Positions 56,186 to 64,000 of a stretch of DNA of 64,000 nucleotides are shown piece by piece. The position numbers and the translations under genes were made by a program. The notes beneath the pieces are model-generated. The model searched no databases. It was not told the DNA's origin and was given only the letters and a program-made list of their open reading frames with translations. Position 1 is the stretch's first letter. Every line of letters starts with the position of its first letter. The stretch comes from Myotis daubentonii (Eukaryota > Chordata > Mammalia > Chiroptera > Vespertilionidae): NCBI RefSeq assembly GCF_963259705.1, contig NC_081850.1, positions 35,821,892 to 35,885,891 of the forward strand. The letters run 5' to 3'.

Positions 56186-56650
56186 GCCCTAGCCCAGTGG
56201 TCAGCAAACTCATTAGTCAACAGAGCCAAATATCAACAGTACAACGATTAAAATTTCTTTTGAGAGCCAAATTTTTTAAACTTAAACTATATAGGTAGGT
56301 ACATTGTTATTAACTTAATTAGGGTACTCCTAAGGCTTAGGAAGAGCCACAATCAAGGGGCCAAAGAGCCGCATGTGGCTCGCGAGCTGCAGTTTGCCGA
56401 CCACGGCCCTAGACAGTTTGGCTCAGTGGATAAACTGTTGGCCCACAAACTGAAGGGTCCTGGGTTCAATTCCAGTCAAGGGCATGTGCTTTGGTTGCAT
56501 GCTTGATCCCCAGCCCCAGGGGAGGCAACCAATTGATGTTTCTCTCTCACATTGATGTTCCTCTCTCTCCGTTTCTCCTTCTTCCTTCCAGTTTCTCTTA
56601 ACACAATGGAAAAATATCCTCAGGTGAGGATTCATCAAAAACAATTTTTA
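56186..56650 (+). mobile_element. Older Ves-type SINE (plus) split near its 5' end by a hAT
   Basis: The SINE head gccctagcc begins at 56186. After the hAT (56195-56406) it resumes as ccctagacagtttggctcag. The body has a B box gggttcaattcc and a 3' end …atatcctcaggtgaggattc (about 56615-56632). It is of the same 3'-end subfamily as 25592 and 58063. Confidence 0.9.
56195..56406 (-). mobile_element. Short non-autonomous hAT inserted in the SINE head
   Basis: The inverted termini are cagtggtcagcaaac and gtttgccgaccacgg. The flanks ccctagcc (56187-56194) and ccctagac (56407-56414) are an 8-bp target duplication with one mismatch, itself made of the SINE's first bases. The 212 bp are nearly collinear with both ends of the 488-bp hAT at 28971 in reverse, including the long shared block containing ttaattagggtac. 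Confidence 0.92.
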
Positions 56651-56789
56651 TAAAATTCAGTTTCTCAGTCAAACCAGCCACATTTCAAGCACCCAATATT
56701 CACATGTAGTAGTGACTAGCAGCTACCATATTGGATAGCATAGAAATACAATATTTTCATCATCACAGGACATACTCTTGGTCAGTGTA

Positions 56790-56995
56790 AGAATGGCAGA
56801 TGCTTACTGTATGGAACATTTGCAGGTGCTTATGTAAACCTCATTTGATTCCCTTTATCATAGCCCTGTGAAGAAATGTAGAAGTTGATAATCCTATTTT
56901 ACTTATGATAACTGAAGCCCAGAGAGGCAAAGGTGACTTGCCCAAGATCAAAGAGGGCTCAACCAAGATTTTCTTTTAATTCTAAGTCTTTCCTA
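56790..56995 (+). mobile_element. MIR SINE
   Basis: ...aggtgcttatgtaaacctcatttg..., ...atcatagccctgtgaag..., ...ctgaagcccagagaggcaaagg..., ...gacttgcccaagatc.... Confidence 0.85.
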
Positions 56996-57440
56996 TATTT
57001 TTCACTTGACATCCTGCCTTCTAAAAATAAATATCTACAATTTAGAGAGGCCACTGATGCTCACTGACACAAAAATTGATCAAGCAACAATGGGAATTTT
57101 CTTCCTGCCTAGTGTGAGCATAGGCACTATGGGAGAGAAAGCACCACCTAAGATCCTTGCATCCCAGGAGCTTGCAATGTAGTTGAGAGCACAAGTGTTG
57201 TTAATAAAAAAAAATAGATAACCCATATTATTTCTAATCCAGATTTAAACATATGCTACTAAATATTAAAAGAGACAGGGAAAATAAACCAAAGTGGATT
57301 CTTATGAGAATCAGGTGTCGAGGTGGGGAGGTTGAAAGGGAACTGCTGCTTTTCAGTAATTATTATATTTGCCTTTTTAAACTAAATACATATATTACTT
57401 TGAGAAATTATATAAAAATAATTGGGACTCTTATGACATT
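56996..57440. other. Unassigned interval
   Basis: No recognised element or gene. Confidence 0.4.
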
Positions 57441-57443
57441 ATA

Positions 57444-57670
57444 CATTAGTCCAGTGGTTCTCAACCTTCTGGCCCTTTAAATACAGTTCCTCATGTTGTG
57501 ACCCAACCATAAAATTATTTTCCTTGTTACTTCATAACTGTAATGTTGCTACTGTTATGAATCATAATGTAAACATCTGATATCAGGATGGTCTCAGGCG
57601 ACCCCTGTGAAAGGGTCATTCCATCGCCAAAGGGGTCGTGACACACAGGTTGAGAACCACTGCATTAGTC
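57444..57670 (-). mobile_element. SPIN-type non-autonomous hAT, perfect 8-bp target duplication
   Basis: The 211-bp element (57452-57662) is bounded by cagtggttctcaacctt and aggttgagaaccactg, flanked by cattagtc on both sides (57444-57451, 57663-57670). Inside are the reversed SPIN blocks: ...cctcatgttgtgacccaacc..., ...cataactgtaatgttgctac... and ...cgacccctgtgaaagggtc. SPIN is the hAT family documented as horizontally transferred among several tetrapods, with MITE-like copies abundant in Myotis. Confidence 0.95.
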
Positions 57671-57692
57671 TTTTCCTCTGCATATCAAATAA

Positions 57693-57990
57693 CTAGGGGC
57701 CTGGTGCACAAAATTCGTGCACTGGGGGGGGGGATGTCCCTCAGCCCAGCCTGCCCCCTCTCACATACTGGGAGCCCTCAGGGGATGTCCTAGTGACGGA
57801 TTAGGCCCGCTCCCTGCTCCCCTTGGGGAGCAGGCCTAAGCCACAGTCTGGCCTCCCTTTGTGGGAGGTGACTGGGCTGATCAGGGGAAGGAACCAGCCC
57901 CATAACCCCGCTGCTGCAGCTACTGCCAGTCACCGCAGCCAGCAAGGCTTTTTCATCAACACGGACTCCAGTTCCGTCACCATGAAAAAA
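57693..57990 (-). mobile_element. HeliBat-type Helitron, 3' part (minus)
   Basis: CTAG at 57693 after A, then gtgcacaaaattcgtgcac hairpin and the usual family sequence, including a ctcccctt/ggggag inverted patch near 57806-57832. No 5' terminus (…tatatagga) can be found to the right, so the 5' part is missing. The minus-strand 68-codon open frame (57790-57996) has no recognised domain. Confidence 0.85.
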
Positions 57991-58062
57991 TGACAACTTT
58001 CTTTAGGCATTTTCAAGATGTGTCTTTCATATAATAATAATTTCTTTATTATCATTTTTTTT

Positions 58063-58303
58063 ATCCTCACCTGAGGATATGTTTCCATTGATTTTTAGAG
58101 AATGTGGACGAGAAAGGGAAAGACAGAGAGAAACATCAAAGTGAGAGGAACACTTTGATTGGTTGCCTCCTGCATGAGCCTTGACCTGGGCCCCCGTCAA
58201 GGAGGAGCCTGCAACGTAGGTACATGCCCTTGGTCAGAATTGAACCCAGACCCTGCCATCGGCAGGCCAAGGCATTATCCACTGAGCCAAACCGGCTAGG
58301 GCA
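58063..58303 (-). mobile_element. Older Ves-type SINE (minus)
   Basis: The reversed 3' end atcctcacctgaggatatg starts at 58063. The head ends at …gagccaaaccggctagggca (58303). It is longer than the classic copies because of an extra block near 58195-58215. Confidence 0.9.
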
Positions 58304-58489
58304 GGATATGACATTTCTTAGCCCTCCAACAGCGGACCTTCGTTTTTTTTTGCCAAGAGTGTGGTGAAAAACTCTAGATCACCTTTTTGGATTCTTATTA
58401 CCAAAGTTACTAAGAATATTACCAGTGGCATACAGGGAGCTTAGCCAATGAGCAGTCAGAAAAGGTGTTTCCTCTGTAGTTCACACCAA

Positions 58490-59219
58490 TAGCCGGCTTG
58501 GCCCCACTGGCCCAGGCCTGATGTCTCTGGCCCAGGCTTTAGACCTGGGCAGGGGACCCCCATCTCCCTCCCATCACTGGCTCCACCCTGGCCCAGGCCC
58601 GACACCTTGGCCAGAGGTGTCGACCCCATCACCCTTGGATCACTGGATCAGCCCTTCGCCCAGGCCCGATGCCTCTGCCAGAGGCGTCAGGCCTGGGCAG
58701 GGGACCCCCAGAACCCTCTGATTGCCGGCTCCACATCCTGCCCAGGCCTAATGCCTCTGCTCAGGCGTCAGGGCTGGGCAGGGGACCCCCAGGCCCCTCT
58801 GATGCCGGCTCCGCCCCCCCGCCCAGGCCTGATGCCTCTGGCCCAGGCATCAAGCCTGGGCAGGGGACCCCTATCTCCCCCCGATCACCGGCTCTGCCCT
58901 CACCCAGGCCTGACGCCTCAGCCAGAGGCGTTGACCCCCATCACCCTCCGATCACCTGACGCCTCCGCCAGAAGTATCAGGCCTGGGCAGGGGACCCCCA
59001 CTTCCCCCTGATCACCGGCTTCTGGGCGGCTCCTGGGGTCGCACACGGGGGCCTGGATGGTGGATCTTGTGCTGGCGGTTGTGCTGTCCTGCCCTGCCTG
59101 CAGTATGCAAATTAGCCGCCATCTTTGTTGGTGGTTAATTTGCATATCGTGCCGATTAGCCAATGTGAGGCGTAGCGAAGGTAGGGTCAATTACCATGTT
59201 TGTCTATTATTAGATAGGA
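58490..59219 (-). mobile_element. Helitron (minus) with GC-rich internal repeats, 3' terminus not found
   Basis: The right end is the reversed 5' terminus (…ctattattagatagga, 59219) followed by T. The subterminal region matches the Helitron at 4233-4882. The body (58500-59010) is built of a repeated cctgggcaggggacccc / ccaggcctgatgcc module spaced irregularly at roughly 80-150 bp. No CTAG-hairpin end was found at the left, so the boundary there is approximate. Overlapping stop-poor frames (134, 96 and 66 codons) are repeat artefacts. Confidence 0.85.
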
Positions 59220-59680
59220 TTACAGTTATAAAACCATTCTTTTTGTGTCAGTCATAATCTAATTTTTATTCTTTGATGTGATAGATTCTCCCTTGTGTAT
59301 TCCTCAAGAATGTCTCAGTCTAACTAACATACTTCCCACCAGGCCGCATCAAATACACGAGACCTAATAAATGCATCTGTCTTGTTAATTTTAAAAATAT
59401 TTATCACATATATCTTGGTACTTACCACTAATATCTAATTAAGATGCATAAAATCAGGGATTATACATAACAGAGGAGGCCCTTGAACATTATTTGTTAA
59501 GTGAATGTGTAAATAAGTACTCTAACAGTGAACCTAAGCAATGAGGAGGTATTTGGTGAAAAGTGAAGAGAATTCATGAAACCAGGGTTAGGGGAGGAAA
59601 GAAAAAGATTTATGGAACTAGATAGGAATGCTCAAGATCTTGTCAACAAACCAAGCATTATCAATAAAAATATATAGATA
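59220..59680. other. Unassigned AT-rich interval
   Basis: Nothing recognised. Confidence 0.4.
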
Positions 59681-59934
59681 AATAAAGCCAGTTTTTTTTT
59701 TAAAATATATTTTTATTGATTTTTCTTTACAGAGAGGAAGGGAGAGAGATAGAGAGTCAGAAACATCGATGAGAGAGAAACATCGATCAGCCGCCTCCTG
59801 CACATCCCCCACCGGGGATGCGCCCGCAACCCAGGTACATGCCCTTGACCGGAATCGAACCTGGGACCTCTCAGTCCGCAGGCCGACGCTCTATCCACTG
59901 AGCCAAACCGGTTTCGGCAATAAAGCCAGTTTTT
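59681..59934 (-). mobile_element. Youngest-looking Ves SINE (minus), perfect 16-bp target duplication
   Basis: aataaagccagttttt at 59681-59696 recurs at 59919-59934. The SINE (59697-59918) keeps many CpGs (cccccaccggggatgcgcccgc, ggaatcgaacc, ccgcaggccgacgctc) and intact reversed B and A boxes, as expected for a recent insertion. Its head ends …gccaaaccggtttcggc. Confidence 0.97.
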
Positions 59935-60395
59935 AATCCATACTTGAACATTATAAAATAGGAACTTATGGATTTTTTGTCTAATCACATGCTACTAGTA
60001 CTTCTCCCACCTCTACTTCTTGCTTTAGTCTAACCCTCTGATTCTACAAATGAGGAAGTAGCTTGCTTTCAATCTCTTTTTCATTAATCTTTTTTTCCCT
60101 GTATCAGGATATTTTACATTAGAGAGTAAGGCCATTGTTGCTCTCATTGGAGAAAACAGAAAAGCAAATATTTGGTCCCTGATTTTTAAGGGGCTTAAAT
60201 CTAGTCAGAGGAATAGGACATGAAAACATTAAGTAACAATACTAGAGCTGCTAAATAGCCTCTGGAAATAAGTAGGGTAGCTGCTGTCTTCTACAGTCTC
60301 ACAACCTTGTCTTTGACCAACAAGCTATAATCCCTGTGTGTGTGTGTGTGAGTGTGTATGTGTGTGTATTCTGATTTTCCTGTCATATCACTACT
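59935..60395. other. Unassigned interval with (GT)n
   Basis: (GT)n with interruptions lies at 60336-60368. Nothing else was recognised. Confidence 0.45.
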
Positions 60396-60525
60396 AAGAA
60401 GAGGCCTTCCCACCATCAAAAAAACAAGAAGATAACCTATTGGACAAAAGAATATATTTGCAAACTACATATCTTTTAAGGAGTTAATATCCAAAAGGTA
60501 TATAATCAACTCATACAACTCAATA

Positions 60526-60710
60526 AAATAAATAAACAGCCCAGCTGGTGTGGCTCATTGGTTGAATGTCAACCTATTCCCGGTCAGGGCACATGTGGCG
60601 TGAGGGGGCAGTCGATCAATGATTCTCTCTCATCATTGATGTTTCTCTCTCTCCTGCTCCCTTTCCCTTCCTATATGAAATGAATATATTTTTAAAATAA
60701 ACAAATAAAC
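60526..60710 (+). mobile_element. Ves SINE (plus) with an internal deletion removing the B box
   Basis: Flanks are aaaataaataaac-like on both sides. The head cagctggtgtggctca retains an A box. The following part jumps from gaatgtcaacctat to tcccggtcagggcac, lacking about 20 bp that include the GGTTCAA B-box core in sister copies. The tail is atatatttttaaaataaacaa. Confidence 0.85.
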
Positions 60711-61220
60711 AAGTCTATCAAAAAAAGGGCTAAGGACAAGAAGAAACATTTTTCCCAAAGAAAACATATAGATGGCCAACAAACATATGAAACAATGTTT
60801 AATACTGATAATCATGGCAATGGACATCAAAACCACAATGATATATCACTTCACACCTGTCAGAATGGCTATTCAAAAAAGTCAACAAATAACAAGTATT
60901 TACCAGGAGGTGGAAATAGAAAACACTCATGTACTATTGATGGGATTATAAATTGGTACAGCCACTATGGAAAACAGTATAGAGAGTCCTCAAAAACTAA
61001 AAATAAAACTACAATCCAACCCAGCAATTCTACTTCTTGGTATTTATCTGAAGAAAATAAAAACATTAACTTGAAAAGATACACACCTCTCTATTCATTA
61101 CAGCATTATTTACAATAACCAAAATGTGGTAGCAACCAAGGGGTCCATCAATAGATAAATGGATAAAGAAGATATTGTATATATATACACCTATACACCA
61201 GACTATTACTCAGCAGTAAA

Positions 61221-61510
61221 AAGAATGACATCTTGCCTGGCTGGTGTGGATCAATGGTTGAGCATCGACCTATTGGCCAAGAGGTCACAGTTCGATTTCT
61301 CGTTGGGGCACATGCCTGAGTTGAGGGCTCGATCCCCAGTGTGGGGTGTGCAGGAGGCAGCCCATCGGTGATTCTCTCTCATTGTTGATGGTTCTGTCTC
61401 TCTCTCCATCTCCCTTCCTCTCTGAAATAGATAGAATATATTTAAAATAAAATAACATATACAATAAATAACATGTATATTCATTTAAAAAAAAAAAGAA
61501 TGACATCTTG
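61221..61510 (+). mobile_element. Ves SINE (plus), perfect 15-bp target duplication in L1
   Basis: aagaatgacatcttg at 61221-61235 and 61496-61510. The SINE (61236-61495) begins cctggctggtgtggatcaa, has ggttgagcatcgacc, and a long A/T-rich tail (about 61428-61495). It splits the L1 3'UTR. Confidence 0.96.
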
Positions 61511-61888
61511 CCATTTGGGACATCATGGATAGACCTAGAGGGTATCATACAAAGTGAAATAACTCAGAAAGAAAAAGACAAATACCATATGATTTCACTT
61601 ATATGTGGAATCTAAAAAACCAAATGAATAGAGAAAATAAAACAAAACCAGACTCATAGAAACAGATATCAAACTGATGGTTGCCAGAGGAGAGGTGCAG
61701 GGGGAGGATTGGTGAAAAAAGTGAAAGGAAAGCAATGTTACAGTGATAACTTTGCATGGTGACAGATGGTTATTAGTCTTAGTGTGGTGATCACATCATA
61801 CGGTAGATAATTGTTAAATTACTATATTTTATACCTGAACTAATATAATATTATATGCCAAGTAGACAAATAAAAGAAGAGGCCTTCC

Positions 61889-63305
61889 TGTCATTTACTG
61901 CATCTCCAAATTTCAGTGTTTATTACATGATCAAAATCTCTTCTTTCCTCACCTAAGAGAAAAGAAAGTTGAGATACGGTCAATTAGCCTTTCCCACTAA
62001 GAAGAGCAATGCCAGTGGCCCGAATCCTTGAATAAACATGACACAATCCTGTTCACAGTTGAATCTGCCCTGTCTTTTAACAGACTTGAGATATTCTTTT
62101 TCTCCAGGAACCTCCATCATAGATTTTCCCCATTTTCTGAAAGGGCTGGGTGAAACACAAAAACAATGTTGGTCAAAGTACTTATTTCAAATAAAAAAAG
62201 GAACCGACAGCTCAAAAATTGAAGGCCAGCACTGGGATAACTACATTTGTAGGAGTTGCTTTGCCATGGTGTTCCTAAGAAAAGAATTTTTCTTAATAAC
62301 TGGCATTCTCAAATACCTTTGGTTCCAAATTATTGTTCAGCCCCAGAAACTCCATTTGCCTGATGTCAAGTCTCTGTGATTTAAGCCTGTACACTGCCTG
62401 GAATCTAGAGTTAAGGTGGCTGCTTTTCAATCCTTCTACCTGCCTCTATGTTCTGGAACGTGAGTGTTAGTAATAATGAACCAACAATGTTTCTGCACAT
62501 CTCTGTAATCCTTCAGTGTAATGGGAAAACCAATCTGAGCTCCACACTCTAAATCACATTTGGAATATTAACATTTACTTGGTCAATCTTGTTTCTTTCA
62601 TCTTTTCCTCATAGAGAAAAAGTAAGCCACCCAACTTAATGATAAGTCACTGCATTATGTAAATACTTCCAAGGTGCCATGAACTACTTAATATTGACTG
62701 GTCCCAATAGAAGGGCAAATATATTTTAAAACAACAACAGTAACAATAACAGAATCTATCAGAGGCTTGTTTAAAAATATTTTTCAAGACCAAACCTTTT
62801 ATAGATTTTACTAAATGTGAACATTCTCTTGATTTCACACCATTCCACTCATCAAAATATTAGGGAAGGTGAAGCATCTTCACTAGAGAACTTGGTGAGA
62901 GCTGAAAGGTATGACTTAGAGAATGGCTATACATTCCAATACCTGGACACACAACCAGCCCTGTTAAAATTACTCATCATTCGATCAAGAATGATTTTAG
63001 TTTATATCATTCTGAAACATGGGAGAACAACAAAAAAACCAATCTGCAGAAGCTCAAAGCGTTGATCTGGGTGAAGATCTAAATTACTTTATTGACTTGT
63101 TATGTGCTTAGGGACTTGTTCTAAAATATAAAAAAAATCTTGTAGTCCTATCTAATCACAGAAATCATCAAATCTTATATTTGGCAGGGCCACTGAGAGA
63201 TCATCAGGTTAATTCTCTTTTCAGACAAAAAAAAAGAAAAAGAAAAAGAGAGAGAAACCTTTAATTTTGCAGTAGTAACGCATTCTAATAATTAGAAAAT
63301 CAGGG
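61889..63305. other. 1.4-kb unassigned interval
   Basis: A-rich simple tract (aaaaagaaaaag...) at 63227-63256. The 113-codon frame 62038-62379 has no recognised domain. Confidence 0.45.
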
Positions 63306-63309
63306 AACA

Positions 63310-63400
63310 TTTTAAATGACCTACTATGTGCCTGGGATTGATACAAGGTACTATTTACTTATTTAACCCTATTCCACTCATAGTACAGAAGACTTATATC
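63310..63400 (+). mobile_element. MIR-like fragment
   Basis: ...aaatgacctactatgtgcctggg..., ...tttacttatttaaccctattcc.... Confidence 0.6.
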
Positions 63401-64000
63401 AGAGAAGACCCACAGTAGAGAAGAAAAGCTGGTAATTTTTTGAGCAAGTTTCTCACTTAAAGTCTACTCTATTTAGGTGATTTACCAAGATGTGCTTATT
63501 GATTATTATTAATTCTATTTAGCTTTTTCATGTATGCAGGTAGGAATACATATGCCATCTCCTTGAACAAAGGCTATGAGCCCTATAACAGAAACTTGTA
63601 TACTATTTTTGAGTGAAAATCAAGATCTATGAAGATATAAGAACAAAAATTCAAGAACAGGAGATGAAAGGAAAATCTTATAATTTATAAGTATGTAGTC
63701 AAAGGCGCAAATTTGACCATGAGCTCCCTGGAAGTCTAGATACAAAGTGAGGCATGGTGAATTGCATAGTTTGTATTGACCAAGGGGAGGAGGTGTATTA
63801 ATTCTTTAAGAGAAGAAAGGTTTCTGTCAGCATTTGAAGGCAAAGTAAATTATGGAGAGCCTTAGGTAGTGAGTGTTCACCTTAGTAACCTTCCTCCAGC
63901 AATGGCAGAATAGGTTTCTCAAGAGTAGATGATTTCTTACAATGTACATTAATGTCTCATTCAGTCTGACAGAATGTCTGGAATATAGTAGATAGTGAAA
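63400..64000. other. Unassigned right edge
   Basis: The last 60 bp (…gacagaatgtctggaatatagtag…) look like a possible L2/MIR 3' end cut by the window. Nothing else was recognised. Confidence 0.35.

Larger units (their letters stand above)
60396..61888 (+). mobile_element. L1 3' part (plus), perfect 15-bp target duplication, two nested Ves SINEs
   Basis: aagaagaggccttcc at 60396-60410 and 61874-61888 bounds the copy. The sense content runs from the end of ORF2 (...gatggccaacaaacatatg..., ...cacacctgtcagaatggc...) through the 3'UTR to ...atgccaagtagacaaataaaag. The reading frame is interrupted, and the 107-codon frame at 60795-61118 is a residue. It is 5'-truncated and holds SINEs at 60539 and 61236. 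Confidence 0.93.

Noticed and set aside
57790..57996. Captured gene exon in a Helitron
   Set aside because: The 68-codon frame has no family I recognise, and related sequence may be normal Helitron filler. It is kept only as a low-interest check.
58607..59011. 134-codon proline-rich open frame
   Set aside because: It sits in GC-rich repeated modules of a Helitron, with overlapping stop-poor frames in the same region.

Overview
The window is nuclear DNA from a mammal, almost certainly a vespertilionid (evening) bat. Three lineage marks sit together. Ves tRNA-derived SINEs are present in at least twelve copies. There are eleven recognisable HeliBat-type Helitron copies at eight loci, with 5' TC..., 3' hairpin-CTAG and A|T target sites. 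There are also hAT elements, including one complete SPIN-type element, a family known from the SPIN literature for scattered horizontal transfer among tetrapods and abundant in vesper bats. Older layers (MIR, L2, MLT1/MaLR LTRs, an ERVL-like pol relic, MER20) are shared with other placental mammals.

I found no convincing protein-coding gene, RNA gene, CpG-island promoter or CRISPR. The reading frames present are short, and the longest (276, 222 and 134 codons) lie in Helitron minisatellites or antisense to L1. The window therefore reads as intergenic or large-intron sequence. Unspliced exons too small to recognise cannot be excluded.

Layout. 1-1.7 kb: decayed ERVL-like pol. 2.5-4.9 kb: MLT1 LTR, Ves SINE and a tandem Helitron pair with a roughly 46-bp minisatellite. 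7.1-14.3 kb: Helitron end, L1 3' fragment, MIRs, hAT, MLT1, Helitron, L2. 15.6-16.6 kb: second tandem Helitron pair. 17.6-20.5 kb: 5'-truncated L1 (minus) carrying a third tandem Helitron pair and a Ves SINE. 22.2-23.0 kb: complete solo LTR with a 6-bp target duplication. 24.5-25.8 kb: MaLR-like LTR and two SINEs. 28.0-30.5 kb: L1 with a 5' inversion, carrying a Ves SINE and a hAT. 31-50 kb: mostly ancient repeats (MIR, L2, MLT1, MER20) plus one Helitron and one Ves SINE inside a MIR. 50-56 kb: repeat-poor. 56.2-60 kb: Ves SINE split by a hAT, SPIN, two Helitrons and two more SINEs. 60.4-61.9 kb: L1 with two nested SINEs.

No genes act together here. What can be read is a nested insertion history, dated by target-site duplications. 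The points most worth a second look are: Helitrons carrying inverted pairs of CTCF-like motifs; three of eight Helitron loci being end-to-end pairs; a hAT that used the head of a Ves SINE as its target; and a CpG-dense hAT core placed inside an L1. All family names are recognition from memory and were not checked against a repeat library.
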